DNA of 64,000 nucleotides from assembly GCF_011046485.1 (NCBI RefSeq), contig NZ_CP049256.1, forward strand, positions 3,348,001-3,412,000. The letters run 5' to 3'. Within the stretch, counting starts at the first letter, position 1, and every line of letters begins with the position of its first letter. Below, piece after piece: positions 45,995-55,990 of the stretch. The notes beneath the pieces are model-generated. The model was given only the letters and a program-made list of their open reading frames with translations. It searched no databases and was not told the origin of the DNA. Position numbers and translations under genes: made by a program. The stretch is from Microbacterium sp. 4R-513 (GTDB lineage: Bacteria > Actinomycetota > Actinomycetes > Actinomycetales > Microbacteriaceae).

Positions 45995-47518
45995 TCAGCG
46001 GCGCGGATCGTCGTCCCTCTCGCCGCGCTCGTGCGAGACGACGTGCGGCAGCGCGAACTCCTCGTATCCGGGCTGGCCGACGCGGGAGTGGCGACGCGAG
46101 TAGGCGAAGTAGATCACGAAGCCGACCACCAGCCAGATGAGAAACCGCAGCCACGTCTCGACCGTGAGGTTGAGCATGAGGTAGAGGCAGACCAGGGCCG
46201 AGAGCCCGGGGAGCCACGGGTTGAGCGGCACCTTGAAGCTGCGCTTCAGGTCGGGGCGCTTGCGGCGCAGCACGATGACACCCACCGAGACGAGGACGAA
46301 CGCGGAGAGCGTGCCGATGTTCACCATCTCCTCGAGGAGCCCGATCGGCGTGAAGCCGGCCACCACGGCGACGATGGCGGTGACGACGATCGAGATGACC
46401 CAGGGGGTGCGGAACCTCGGGTGCACCTTCGCGAGGGCCGCCGGCAGCAGCGCGTCGCGCGACATCGCGAAGATGATGCGGGTGGCGCCGATGAGCAGGG
46501 TCAGGACGACGGTAGTGAGGCCCGCGACCGCGCCGGCCGAGATGAGCGTCGCCATCCAGTCCGCGCCGTGGTACACGAAGGCGTTGGCCAGCGCCGCGGC
46601 GGGGTCGAGATCCTGATACGGCACCATCCCGGTCACGACGAGCGACACCGCGCAGTACAGCAGCGTGCAGATGAGCAGCGAGGCGATGATGCCGATCGGC
46701 ATGTCGCGCTGCGGGTTGCGGGTCTCCTCGGCGGTGGTGGCGACGACGTCGAAGCCGATGTAGGCGAAGAACACCAGCGCCGCGCCGGCGAAGATGCCGC
46801 CCACTCCGAACGCCGTGGGCTCGATGCCCGAGAAGAACTGCAGGAGCGGCTGAGTCAGTCCCGAGGTCGCCTCGGTCGGCTGCGCGGGCGGTACGAACGG
46901 GTCCCAGTTGGCGGGGTTGACGAAGAGCAGCCCGGCGACGATGACGAAGAGCACGATGAAGATCTTCACGGCGACGAGCACGAGGTTGACCCGCAGCGAC
47001 TCCTTGATGCCGAACGTCATGAGCGCCCCGAGGACGACGACGAGCAGGATCGCCATGAGATCCACGGTGCCGCCGTAGCCGATCGCCTCCGGGATGGGCG
47101 CTCCGAGCTGGCTCATCAGCGTGCCGAGATACGCGCTCCAGCCCTGGGCGACGACACTCGCGCCGAGGAACATCTCGAGAATCAGGTCCCAGCCGATGAT
47201 CCAGGCGAAGAGCTCGCCCAGCGACGAGTACGAGAAGGTGTACGCCGAGCCCGCCACGGGCACGGTGGACGCGAACTCCGCGTAGCACAGGGCCGCCAGC
47301 GTGCATGCGATCGCCGCCACGACGAAGCTCACGACGATCGCGGGACCTGCGACGTCGTGCGCGGCTCGGCCGGTGAGGGTGAAGATGCCCGCGCCGATGA
47401 CGACGCCGACCCCGAACACGGTGAGGTCGAGGGCGCTGAGCGACTTCTTCAGGCGGAACTCCGGTTCGTCCGTGTCGGCGATGGCCTGCTCGACCGACTT
47501 CGTCCTCAGAACGCTCAT
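45995..47518 (-). CDS. APC-family amino-acid permease (cationic amino acid transporter type)
   Basis: 507 residues from ATG 47516-47518 with a GGAGAGGAG SD. About 12-13 membrane helices; VFGVGVVIGAGIFTLTG in helix 1, YAEFASTVPVAGSAYTFSYSSLGE in helix 3 and FFAYIGFDVVATTAEETRNPQRDMP in helix 6 are the CAT/YfnA signature. It probably imports amino acids by proton symport; substrate not readable. A His/Arg-rich cytosolic tail follows. Confidence 0.92.
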   Translation of the reverse strand: MSVLRTKSVEQAIADTDEPEFRLKKSLSALDLTVFGVGVVIGAGIFTLTGRAAHDVAGPAIVVSFVVAAIACTLAALCYAEFASTVPVAGSAYTFSYSSLGELFAWIIGWDLILEMFLGASVVAQGWSAYLGTLMSQLGAPIPEAIGYGGTVDLMAILLVVVLGALMTFGIKESLRVNLVLVAVKIFIVLFVIVAGLLFVNPANWDPFVPPAQPTEATSGLTQPLLQFFSGIEPTAFGVGGIFAGAALVFFAYIGFDVVATTAEETRNPQRDMPIGIIASLLICTLLYCAVSLVVTGMVPYQDLDPAAALANAFVYHGADWMATLISAGAVAGLTTVVLTLLIGATRIIFAMSRDALLPAALAKVHPRFRTPWVISIVVTAIVAVVAGFTPIGLLEEMVNIGTLSAFVLVSVGVIVLRRKRPDLKRSFKVPLNPWLPGLSALVCLYLMLNLTVETWLRFLIWLVVGFVIYFAYSRRHSRVGQPGYEEFALPHVVSHERGERDDDPRR

Positions 47519-47604
47519 CAGGGTGCTCCTCTCCGATGGGACCGGTCGTTGCATGCTAGTAGCCGCCCACCGCGGCGTCGACGCCCCACGGTAGGTTGGG
47601 GAGC

Positions 47605-48336
47605 GTGAAAGCCAGCCCCGCAGACCAGCGCCGCCTCCTCGACCTGGCCGACCTCGACGCCCGCATCGGTCGCGCCGACGCCGCCCGGAAGAACCCGCCG
47701 CAGGCTGCCCGGGTGAACGAGCTCATCGCCCGCCGCCAGGAGCTGAGCCAAGAGCTCACCAAGCGGCTCGGCGCCCGCGACGACCTGCGCACCGAGCTCA
47801 AGCGCATCGAGTCGGACGTCGCTCTCGTCGACGCACGTCGCACGCGCGACAGCGAGCGGCTCGCCGCCTCCTCCAACTCCAAAGAGGCCCAGGGTCTCGA
47901 GAGCGAGCTCGCGTCCCTCGCGCGCCGCAAGAGCGACCTCGAGGATGCCGAGCTCGATGTCATGGACCGCCTCGAGCAGGCCGAGGCATCCGTCTCCGAA
48001 CAGGAGGCCGTCATCGCCGAGATCAACGCGGAGGGCGCCCGGCTGAGCGCCGAGGGCAAGCAGTCCGTCTCGGATGCGACCACGGCATTCGAGCAGGCGA
48101 CACGCGACCGAGCCGCGATCGCGGGTGCCATCGCGGCCGACCTCCTCGCCGCCTACGACCGCATCGCCCAGCGCACGACCGGCGCAGGACTGCTCCGCCG
48201 CAACACGTGCGAGGCGTGCAACATGGTGCTCGCGGGCACGGATCTGCAGGCGATCCGCCAGGCCACATCCGACACCGTCGTGAACTGCCCCGAGTGCGGC
48301 GCGATCCTCGTGCGCACGGAGGAGTCCGGCCTGTGA
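47605..48336 (+). CDS. coiled-coil protein with C-terminal C4 zinc ribbon
   Basis: 243 residues from GTG 47605. Residues about 15-175 are a charged, heptad-rich antiparallel coiled coil (RRQELSQELTKRLGARDDLRTE and on), then a zinc ribbon CEACNMVL ... CPECGAIL near 205-235. Members of this family resemble H. pylori HP0958/FlgZ and chlamydial CT398 and are thought to be RNA- or complex-binding adaptors; in Actinobacteria the function is open. TAGGTT (47592-47597) is seven bases before the GTG. The polymerase gene follows after 27 bases. Confidence 0.85.
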   Translation: MKASPADQRRLLDLADLDARIGRADAARKNPPQAARVNELIARRQELSQELTKRLGARDDLRTELKRIESDVALVDARRTRDSERLAASSNSKEAQGLESELASLARRKSDLEDAELDVMDRLEQAEASVSEQEAVIAEINAEGARLSAEGKQSVSDATTAFEQATRDRAAIAGAIAADLLAAYDRIAQRTTGAGLLRRNTCEACNMVLAGTDLQAIRQATSDTVVNCPECGAILVRTEESGL

Positions 48337-48363
48337 CGACGGCCCGCGGGGCTGTCGAGACGG

Positions 48364-50082
48364 ATGGCTGAGGCGCCCCTCTGGATCGTCCTCGGACGCG
48401 TCGACGGCGCACCCGTCGCCGCGCTGCTGGATTCGGCGGGGGAGGAGCAGGAGCGCGTCTCGCTGAGCGATGACCGACTCCCTTCCTGGGTCGCCGACCG
48501 CGAAGCCGCCGGTCCGCGCTGGGTATGGAGCGATGCGACCCCTTGGTATACGCGCCTGCTCGCCGCGGGAGTGCGGGTGGGGCGCTGCCACGACCTGCGG
48601 CTCTGCCACGCGATCCTCCGCGATTCGGCCCTCGTCGTCGAGGCCCCCTCCCTCCGGGCCGCCGCGGAGTGGGATGCGGCCCCGGTCGCGGAGGTCGAGG
48701 AGACGGCGACGCTCTTCGCACTCGACGACGCCGGGGGCGCGACCGGTGCGCCCGACGGGCTCGATGAGACGCTGGAAGAGTTCCGGCGACAGCGGGCGGC
48801 GCTGGCCGAGGCATCGGACCCCGGCCGGCTGCGGCTCCTCCTGGCTGCCGAGTCCGCAGGAGCCCTCATCGCCGCCGAGCTGCAGGCCGCCGGGCTCCCG
48901 TGGGACGCCGCGGCGCATGATCGGATCCTCACGGAGATCCTGGGGGAGCGTCCCGCCGGCGGCGGATTGCCCGCCCGGATGCAGGATGCCGCGGACCGCG
49001 TCCGTCGCGAGCTGGGCGACCCCGCCGCGAGCCTCGATTCGCAGCCCAAGCTGCTTCGCTCGCTCCACCGCGCTGGGGTGCTCGTCGAGTCGACGAGCCG
49101 CTGGGAGCTCGCCCAGCACGACCACCCCGTCGTCGCCCCCCTCATCGAGTACAAGAAGCTCTCGCGCCTGCTGAGCGCCAATGGATGGGCCTGGGTCGAC
49201 GAGTGGGTGCACGACGGACGGTTCCGTCCGGTCTACGTGCCCGGCGGCGTCGTGACCGGACGCTGGGCGTCGTCCGGGGGCGGCGCTCTGCAGATCCCCC
49301 GGCAGCTGCGGGGCGCGGTGCGGTCAGACCCCGGCTGGGTGCTGGTCGTGGCCGACGTCGCGCAGCTCGAGCCCCGTGTGCTGGCCGCCATGGCACGCGA
49401 CGAGAAGCTCGCGGACGCGGCTCGGGGTCGCGACCTGTACTCGGGCATCGTCGACAGCGGCGCGATCGACACCCGCCAGCACGCGAAGGTCGCGCTCCTG
49501 GGCGCCATGTACGGCGCGACGACGGGGGAGAGCGGACGTCTCGTGCCCCGGCTCCGACGCGCGTACCCGCGCGCGATGGCACTGGTCGACGACGCGGCGC
49601 GGGTCGGCGAGGAGGGCGGCGTGGTCTCGACGTGGCTCGGGCGCAGCTCACCGGCGCCGTCGTCGGGCTGGCGCGACTCGCAGCTTCGCGCGAGCGAGGC
49701 CGAGGCATCCGGCGCCGACGAGACCCGTGCGCGGCGCTGGGCGCGCGATCGCGGCCGGTTCACCCGCAACTTCGTCGTGCAGGGGACGGCGGCCGAGTGG
49801 GCGCTCTCGTGGCTCGCCGACCTCCGGGGGCGCCTGGCCGAGCTGCCGCCCGTGACGGAGGCGCAGACGTCGCCGCGCTCGGGGCCCGTCTTCGAGGCGC
49901 GGCCCCACCTCGCCTTCTTCCTGCACGACGAGATCATCGTGCACACTCCGGAAGACCGCGTCGACGTCGTGGTCGACGCGGTGCGGGATGCCGCGGCATC
50001 CGCCGGTCGGCTGCTGTTCGGGAGCTTCCCGATCGACTTCCCGCTCGACCTCAAGGTCTCGCGGACCGCGGTCAAGGACTGA
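48364..50082 (+). CDS. family-A DNA polymerase-like protein with degenerate exonuclease domain
   Basis: 572 residues, shorter than PolI because it lacks the 5'-nuclease domain. Palm motif A VVADVAQLEPRVLAAMARDEKL, finger motif B RQHAKVALLGAMYGATTG and motif C FFLHDEIIVHTPED are present. The N-terminal 200 residues occupy the place of the 3'-5' exonuclease but show no DxE acidic motif at the start (IVLGRVDGAPVAALLD), so proofreading is probably absent although such proteins are named bifunctional exonuclease/polymerase. It pairs with the upstream zinc-ribbon gene. Role presumably repair or translesion synthesis. Confidence 0.88.
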   Translation: MAEAPLWIVLGRVDGAPVAALLDSAGEEQERVSLSDDRLPSWVADREAAGPRWVWSDATPWYTRLLAAGVRVGRCHDLRLCHAILRDSALVVEAPSLRAAAEWDAAPVAEVEETATLFALDDAGGATGAPDGLDETLEEFRRQRAALAEASDPGRLRLLLAAESAGALIAAELQAAGLPWDAAAHDRILTEILGERPAGGGLPARMQDAADRVRRELGDPAASLDSQPKLLRSLHRAGVLVESTSRWELAQHDHPVVAPLIEYKKLSRLLSANGWAWVDEWVHDGRFRPVYVPGGVVTGRWASSGGGALQIPRQLRGAVRSDPGWVLVVADVAQLEPRVLAAMARDEKLADAARGRDLYSGIVDSGAIDTRQHAKVALLGAMYGATTGESGRLVPRLRRAYPRAMALVDDAARVGEEGGVVSTWLGRSSPAPSSGWRDSQLRASEAEASGADETRARRWARDRGRFTRNFVVQGTAAEWALSWLADLRGRLAELPPVTEAQTSPRSGPVFEARPHLAFFLHDEIIVHTPEDRVDVVVDAVRDAAASAGRLLFGSFPIDFPLDLKVSRTAVKD

Positions 50083-50125
50083 GATGGACCGGGGCCCGCG
50101 CACGCACCGCCGATAGACTCGACAG

Positions 50126-50520
50126 CGCGAATGGGTCGGCTGGACGGTCGCGTCGCGGGGCTTCGGCTGCCGCGCCGAGGAACGTCCGGGCTCCACAGGG
50201 CAGGGCGGTGGGTAACACCCACCCGGAGCGATCCGCGAGACAGTGCCACAGAGAGCAGACCGCCTCCTCGTCCCCGAGCTCGTCTCAGGACCGAAGAGGT
50301 AAGGGTGAAAGGGCGGTGTAAGAGACCACCGGGGTCGTGGTGACACGACCCGCACGGCAAACCTCGCCCGGAGCAAGGCCAGACAGGGGATGATGACGCG
50401 GCCCGCCGAGTCCCCGGGTAGGCCGCTGGAGCGGCACGGCAACGTGTCGCCGAGAGAGATGACCGTCCACGGGGCTTCGGCCCCCGGACAGAACCCGGCG
50501 TACAGGCCGGCCCATTCGCC
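50126..50520 (+). ncRNA. rnpB: RNase P RNA, bacterial type A
   Basis: The ends pair in P1 (CGAATGGG near 50128 with CCCATTCG near 50511). Conserved P-RNA elements are visible in order: GAGGAACGTCCGGGCTCCAC (CR I region near 50176), CAGTGCCACAGAGAGCAGACC (near 50241), AAGGGTGAAAGGGCGG, GTAAGAGACCACCGGG (near 50318), GCAAACCTCGCCCGGAGCAAG and the distal ACAGAACCCGGCGTACAGG (CR V). It processes tRNA 5' ends. TAGACT at 50114-50119 sets the start near 50126. Confidence 0.95.
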
Positions 50521-50555
50521 CTCTCACACGGCATGCCCTGCGCTTCGACTCGACG

Positions 50556-51320
50556 TCAGTCGAGCGCGAGAGACGCGGCCCCGATGATCCCCGCGTTGTT
50601 CCGGTGCACGGCAGCGACGATCGGGGTGTCGAGCTTCAGCAGGGGCAGGAACTTGTCGGCGTGCTTCGAGACGCCGCCGCCGACGATGAAGAGGTCGGGA
50701 CTGAAGAGGAACTCGATGTACTCGTAGTACCACTGCAACCTGGCCGCCCACTCGTCCCACGAGAGCTCCTCGCGCTCCATCGCCGAGTACGCAGCGAACG
50801 ACTCCGCGTCGCCCTTGTGCTTGGCGCGCTGGACGTGGCCGAGTTCCGAGTTGGGCACGAGCACCCCGTTGTAGATGAGCGCCGAGCCGATTCCCGTGCC
50901 GAGCGTCGTGAGGAGGATCAAGCCGTCGTGGCCGCGCGCGGCGCCGTAGCGCACCTCGGCGACGCCGGCGACATCCGCGTCGTTCGCGAAGTGGATGTCG
51001 CGTCCCAGGCCGTCCTCGAAGAACTTCTCGGCCTCGAAGCCGATCCAGTTCTTCGAGACGTTCGCGGCCGAGAGGGTGCGGCCGCCCTTCACGATCGCGG
51101 GGAAGGCGACGCCCAGGTGGACGTCGTGGTCGTCGGCCACGCCCAGGGTGTCGAGGACCTGCTTGACGGCCTGCAGCACGTCGTCGGGCTCGGCCCCTCG
51201 GGGGGTGGGGACCTTGATGCGATCGCTCTTGAGCACACCCTGATCGAGATCGACGATCGCGCCCTTGATGCCCGTGCCCCCGATGTCGACGCCGACCGCT
51301 CGATTCGTCTTCGATGCCAT
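50556..51320 (-). CDS. ppgK: polyphosphate glucokinase (ROK family)
   Basis: 254 residues. ATP/polyP phosphate loop DIGGTGIKGAIVD (about 11-23), sugar and catalytic region FANDADVAGVAE, LTTLGTGIGSALI, and ELGHVQRAKHKGDAE, which is the PpgK version without the zinc cysteines of common ROK kinases. It makes glucose-6-phosphate from polyphosphate or ATP. ATG 51318-51320 is six bases after TAGGCT (minus, 51327-51332), so leaderless. Confidence 0.94.
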   Translation of the reverse strand: MASKTNRAVGVDIGGTGIKGAIVDLDQGVLKSDRIKVPTPRGAEPDDVLQAVKQVLDTLGVADDHDVHLGVAFPAIVKGGRTLSAANVSKNWIGFEAEKFFEDGLGRDIHFANDADVAGVAEVRYGAARGHDGLILLTTLGTGIGSALIYNGVLVPNSELGHVQRAKHKGDAESFAAYSAMEREELSWDEWAARLQWYYEYIEFLFSPDLFIVGGGVSKHADKFLPLLKLDTPIVAAVHRNNAGIIGAASLALD

Positions 51321-51385
51321 GCGCTCAGCCTATCCAGCGGGACCTGGCCGATCAGTAGGATCGATGGAGATCGAAGGGGGTCACC

Positions 51386-51607
51386 ATGACGGACGGCAGC
51401 GAGAAGTACTGGTACAACCTCAAGACCGGGAAGGTCGAGAAGGGCTTCGAGTCCCCATCGGTCGATCGCGCCGGCCCCTTCGACACCCCCGAGGAAGCGG
51501 CTCACGCCCCCGAGGTCATCCGCGAGCGGTCACGCGCGTGGTCGGAGGACGAGGCACGCGAAGACCACTGGGGTTCATCCGACGAGACCGGCGAGACCGG
51601 CCGATAA
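51386..51607 (+). CDS. small SPOR-like protein
   Basis: 73 residues, highly charged, with KYWYNLKTGKVEKGFESPSV and FDTPEEAAHAPEVIRERS. It belongs to a small actinobacterial family that I recall as SPOR-domain-like, sometimes misannotated as methionine aminopeptidase. GAAGGGGG provides an SD. Located 30 bases before glnA2 and possibly co-transcribed. Function unknown. Confidence 0.75.
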   Translation: MTDGSEKYWYNLKTGKVEKGFESPSVDRAGPFDTPEEAAHAPEVIRERSRAWSEDEAREDHWGSSDETGETGR

Positions 51608-51637
51608 GCCCGGCCGCGGCGGCCAGGAGAGGATCAG

Positions 51638-52975
51638 ATGGACAAGCAGCGTGACTTCGTTCTGCGGACGATCGAGGAGCGGGGCGTCAAGTTCGTCCGG
51701 CTCTGGTTCACCGACGTCATCGGCACGTTGAAGTCGGTGGCGATCGCACCCGCCGAAGTGGAAGGCGCGTTCAGCGAGGGCCTCGGGTTCGACGGATCGG
51801 CGATCGAGGGGCTGACCCGGTCGTACGAGTCCGACCTCCTCGCGCACCCCGACCCGACGACGTTCCAGATCCTCCCGTGGCGCGGCGAGATCGACCCCAC
51901 GGCGCGCATGTTCTGCGACATCACGACGCCCGACGGCCAGCCGGCCGTCGCCGACCCTCGGCACGTCCTCAAGCGCGCCCTCGCGAAGGCCGCCGACGCG
52001 GGCTTCACCTTCTACACGCACCCCGAGATCGAGTTCTACCTGCTGAAGTCGTCGGCGTTCGGCGCCGAGGGGCCGGAGCCGGTCGACTCGGCCGGCTACT
52101 TCGACAACGTGCCCGGGGGCACGGCGCACGACTTCCGCCGCCGGTCGGTCCGCATGCTCGAAGACCTCGGCATCTCGGTCGAGTACAGCCATCACGAGGG
52201 CGGCCCTGGCCAGAACGAGATCGACCTGCGCTACGCCGACGCTTTGGCGACGGCGGACAACATCATGACGTTCCGCACCGTCATCAAAGAGGTCGCGATC
52301 GAGCAGGGCGTGTACGCCACCTTCATGCCGAAGCCGCTCAGCGGCCAGCCCGGCAGCGGGATGCACACGCACATGTCGCTCTTCGAGGGCGACGTCAACG
52401 CCTTCTACGAAGAGGGCGCGCAGTACCAGCTCTCGAAGGTCGGTCGTCAGTTCATCGCGGGCCTGCTGCGCCACGCCAACGAGATCTCGGCCGTCACCAA
52501 CCAGTTCGTGAACTCGTACAAGCGGCTCTGGGGCGGCGACGAAGCGCCGAGCTTCATCTGCTGGGGTCACAACAACCGCTCCGCGCTCGTGCGCGTGCCG
52601 CTCTACAAGCCCAGCAAGGGCCAGTCGTCCCGCGTCGAGTACCGCGCCCTCGACTCGGCCGCGAACCCGTACCTCGCCTACGCGCTCATGCTCGCCGCGG
52701 GTCTCAAGGGCATCGAGGAGGAGTACGAGCTGCCCCCCGAGGCCGAGGACAACGTGTGGTCGCTGACGGATACGGAGCGCCGCGCCCTCGGCTATGCGCC
52801 GCTGCCGGCGAGCCTCGACCACGCGCTGGAGTACATGGAGGAGTCCGAGCTCGTCGCCGAGACGCTCGGCGAGCAGGTCTTCAACTACGTCCTCCTCAAC
52901 AAGCGCACCGAGTGGCAGGAGTACCGCACTCAGGTGACGCCGTTCGAGCTGAAGAGCAACCTCGAGATGCTCTGA
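51638..52975 (+). CDS. glnA2: glutamine synthetase type I, GlnA2
   Basis: 445 residues. FDGSAIEG, PEIEFYLL, PGSGMHTHMS and NRSALVRVP mark the active site. It lacks the 25-residue insert of beta-type GSI that glnA at 58662 has (the loop after residue 145 is short), so it is the alpha-like GlnA2. The C-terminal EEEYELPPEAED still offers a Tyr at the place of the adenylylation site. It makes glutamine from glutamate and ammonia; in some Actinobacteria GlnA2 is a minor isozyme. glnE is 15 bases downstream. Confidence 0.93.
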   Translation: MDKQRDFVLRTIEERGVKFVRLWFTDVIGTLKSVAIAPAEVEGAFSEGLGFDGSAIEGLTRSYESDLLAHPDPTTFQILPWRGEIDPTARMFCDITTPDGQPAVADPRHVLKRALAKAADAGFTFYTHPEIEFYLLKSSAFGAEGPEPVDSAGYFDNVPGGTAHDFRRRSVRMLEDLGISVEYSHHEGGPGQNEIDLRYADALATADNIMTFRTVIKEVAIEQGVYATFMPKPLSGQPGSGMHTHMSLFEGDVNAFYEEGAQYQLSKVGRQFIAGLLRHANEISAVTNQFVNSYKRLWGGDEAPSFICWGHNNRSALVRVPLYKPSKGQSSRVEYRALDSAANPYLAYALMLAAGLKGIEEEYELPPEAEDNVWSLTDTERRALGYAPLPASLDHALEYMEESELVAETLGEQVFNYVLLNKRTEWQEYRTQVTPFELKSNLEML

Positions 52976-52990
52976 CCCCTCGGGGCGACC

Positions 52991-55990
52991 ATGTCTTCGA
53001 CCGAACGGTCCTCGACCCTCACCGGACTGGCGAGGCTCGGCTTCGGCGAGCTCGGTGAGGCCGATGCCCTGCTGAGCGAGCTTCAGGAAGCACTCGGCGT
53101 CGGCCGCGACATCCTCACCGAGAACGTGCCGCTGGCAGCCGACCCGGATGCCGCGCTCGGAGCACTCGCCCGCGTGGCGCGCCGCGACGCGGAGCGGGTG
53201 CAGGAGCTGAGCCGCGACCGCCAGGGGTGGCGCGCTCTGTGGACGCTCCTCGGTGCATCGTCCGGCTTCGGCGACTTCTACCTGCGCCATCCCGAGGAGC
53301 TGCCCATGCTCGTGGGCGCGGGTCTGGCGCTGCCGTCGCCCGACGAGCTCCGCAGGGGACTCCTCGACGCCGTCGAGGCGACCGAAGGGTTCGCCGCCGC
53401 GGGCGGCGAGAACGCGTGGATCGCCCTCCGCGTGCGCTACCGCACTCTGCTGGCGCGGATCGCGGCGTTCGACCTGCTGAGCCCCGACCCGGTCGAGCAG
53501 GTCGCGCCGGTCGCGGCGATCCTGGCGGATGCCGCGGGCGCGGCGCTCGAGGCATCCCTCTGCGTCGCACGGACCAAGGTGTCCGGCGGAACCGCACCCG
53601 GGCTCTTCCCCCGAGAGCAGGTCGCCGGCACGCGGTTGGCGATCATCGGCATGGGCAAGACGGGCGCCCGCGAGCTCAACTATGTGAGCGACGTGGATGT
53701 CATCTTCGTCGCGGGTGCCGACGACGCTCTGATCGCCGAGGTCGGCGAGAGCCGCATCGTCGACATCGCCACGCGCCTCGCGGTGCAGGCCATGCGCGGC
53801 GTCTCGGGTGCCGAGATCGAACCGGCGCTCTGGGAGGTCGACGCCAACCTGCGTCCCGAGGGCAAGCAGGGTGCACTCGTGCGGACGCTCGACTCCCACC
53901 TCTCGTATTACGACCGATGGGCGAAGAGCTGGGAGTTCCAGGCGCTGCTCAAGGCCCGCCCGATCGCGGGCGACCCCGAGCTCGGGGATGCGTACGTGCG
54001 AGCGGTGCAGCCGAAGGTCTGGACGAGCGCCGCGCGCACGGACTTCGTCGACAGCGTGCAGCGGATGCGCGAGCGGGTCACCGAGCACATCCCCGCCGCT
54101 GAGCTCGCCCACCAGATCAAGCTCGGCCCCGGTGGCATCCGCGATGTCGAGTTCACGGTGCAGCTGCTGCAGCTCGTGCACGGCCTGAGCGACGAAGGGA
54201 TCCGTCAGCGCGGCACGCTCGACGCCCTCGAGGCGCTCGTCACGGAGGGCTACATCGGACGCCCCGAGGCCGCCGCGTTCTCGCGCGACTACCGCATCCT
54301 GCGGGTTCTCGAGCACCGGATGCAGCTGCGCGGCCTTCGGCGGACCCACCTCATGCCGTCGCGTCCCGAAGAGCTCCGGGCGCTCGCGCGCGCCAGCAGG
54401 CTCGCCGACTCCGGACCCGGTGTCTGGCAGGTCTGGGAGTCCGTCAAGCGCGAAGTGCGCGACATCCATGTCCGGCTCTTCTACCGGCCGCTCCTGTCGG
54501 CAGTGGCGGCGCTGCCCGCCGAGGAGCGCACGCTGTCGCCCGAGCAGGCGCACGACCGGCTCGCGGCCATCGGCTTCGCCGATCCCGCCGGCGCCCTCCG
54601 CCACATCGCCGCCCTGACCAACGGCCTCAGCCGCAAGGCGACGATCCAGCGGCACCTCATGCCCGTCATGATCCGCTGGTTCGCGGACGGCGCCGACCCG
54701 GACTACGGTCTTCTGGCGTTCCGCCGCATCAGCGAGCGGCTCGGCGACAGCCCGTGGTTCCTGCGCATGCTGCGCGACTCTTCCGGGGCCGCAGAGAGTC
54801 TCACGCGGGTGCTGTCGGGGTCGCGGTACGTGGGCGAGCTCATGGAGTGGATCCCGGAGTCCGCGGCGTGGCTCGATGACGATGAGCTCCTGGTCCCGCG
54901 CACCGGGCACGCGCTGCAGGAGGAGGCGCGCGCGATCCAGGCGCGCCACTCGTCGACCGACGACGCGATGCGCTCGATCCGCGGCCTGCGGCGGCGGGAG
55001 CTGCTGCGCACGGCGATGGCGGCCATCCTGGGGATCATCACGGTCGAGGAGCTCGCCGAGTCCCTGACGACCATCACCGAGGTGACGATCCAGGCGACGC
55101 TGCGGGCTGTGCGCCGCGAGATCGTGCCGCCCGAGGACGCGTCGCTCGACTTCTCGGTCATCGCGATGGGCCGCTTCGGCGGGCGCGAGCTCGGCTTCGG
55201 CTCGGACGCCGACGTCATGTACGTGTACAAACCGAACGACGTCGACCCGCAGCGGGCCCACGAGCTCGCACTGAAGCTCGTGGCGGCGGTGCGCAAGCAC
55301 TCCGAGGACCACCGCGTGCCCCTCGACCTCGACGCGGACCTGCGGCCCGAGGGTCGCAACGGCCCGCTCGCGCGCTCCTTGGACTCCTATGCCGCGTACT
55401 ACCAGCGCTGGTCCCTCTCGTGGGAGGCCCAGGCGCTTCTGCGTGCCCGCGGGGTCGCGGGCAGCGTCAAGCTCATCGTCGAGTTCATGGAGCTCGCCGA
55501 CGCGGTGCGGTATCCGGCATCCGTCGACCCCCAGGGTCTGCGCGAGATCAAGCGGATCAAGGCCCGCGTCGAGAACGAGCGCCTGCCGCAGGGCGTCGAC
55601 CCCGCGCGCCACCTCAAGCTCGGGCCCGGCTCGCTCAGCGACGTCGAGTGGCTCGTGCAGCTTCTGCAGCTCGAGCACGCCCACCGTGTCCCGGCGCTGC
55701 GGACGACGTCGACGATGAAGGCCCTCCGCGCGGCGCAGGAGGCAGGTCTCGTCCCCGAGTCGGCGAGCGACCGCCTCGCGGCGGCCTGGCGCCTCGCCAG
55801 CCGACTGCGTTCGGCGAACACGCTCCTCTCCGGGCAGACGAGCGACGTCCTCCCCGCCGACCGGCAGCGGCTCGACGGCATCGGGCGCCTGCTCGAGTAT
55901 CCGCCGCGCTCCGCGACGCAGGTCGAGGAGGACTACCTCGCCGCGACGCGGCGTGCGCGCCGCGAGTTCGAGAAGCTCTTCTACGGCTGA
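52991..55990 (+). CDS. glnE: glutamine synthetase adenylyltransferase/deadenylylase
   Basis: 999 residues. Two nucleotidyltransferase domains: N-terminal deadenylylase GMGKTGARELNYVSDVDVIFV (near 225) and C-terminal adenylylase AMGRFGGRELGFGSDADVMYVY (near 727), each followed by a GlnD-like helical domain (GPGGIRDVEFTVQLLQL and GPGSLSDVEWLVQLLQL). It switches GlnA activity by modifying Tyr402 of the beta-type enzyme. Operon with glnA2. Confidence 0.96.
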   Translation: MSSTERSSTLTGLARLGFGELGEADALLSELQEALGVGRDILTENVPLAADPDAALGALARVARRDAERVQELSRDRQGWRALWTLLGASSGFGDFYLRHPEELPMLVGAGLALPSPDELRRGLLDAVEATEGFAAAGGENAWIALRVRYRTLLARIAAFDLLSPDPVEQVAPVAAILADAAGAALEASLCVARTKVSGGTAPGLFPREQVAGTRLAIIGMGKTGARELNYVSDVDVIFVAGADDALIAEVGESRIVDIATRLAVQAMRGVSGAEIEPALWEVDANLRPEGKQGALVRTLDSHLSYYDRWAKSWEFQALLKARPIAGDPELGDAYVRAVQPKVWTSAARTDFVDSVQRMRERVTEHIPAAELAHQIKLGPGGIRDVEFTVQLLQLVHGLSDEGIRQRGTLDALEALVTEGYIGRPEAAAFSRDYRILRVLEHRMQLRGLRRTHLMPSRPEELRALARASRLADSGPGVWQVWESVKREVRDIHVRLFYRPLLSAVAALPAEERTLSPEQAHDRLAAIGFADPAGALRHIAALTNGLSRKATIQRHLMPVMIRWFADGADPDYGLLAFRRISERLGDSPWFLRMLRDSSGAAESLTRVLSGSRYVGELMEWIPESAAWLDDDELLVPRTGHALQEEARAIQARHSSTDDAMRSIRGLRRRELLRTAMAAILGIITVEELAESLTTITEVTIQATLRAVRREIVPPEDASLDFSVIAMGRFGGRELGFGSDADVMYVYKPNDVDPQRAHELALKLVAAVRKHSEDHRVPLDLDADLRPEGRNGPLARSLDSYAAYYQRWSLSWEAQALLRARGVAGSVKLIVEFMELADAVRYPASVDPQGLREIKRIKARVENERLPQGVDPARHLKLGPGSLSDVEWLVQLLQLEHAHRVPALRTTSTMKALRAAQEAGLVPESASDRLAAAWRLASRLRSANTLLSGQTSDVLPADRQRLDGIGRLLEYPPRSATQVEEDYLAATRRARREFEKLFYG

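Noticed and set aside
50126..50520. Small ORFs within the RNase P RNA region
   Set aside because: The sequence is fully explained by rnpB with conserved elements.
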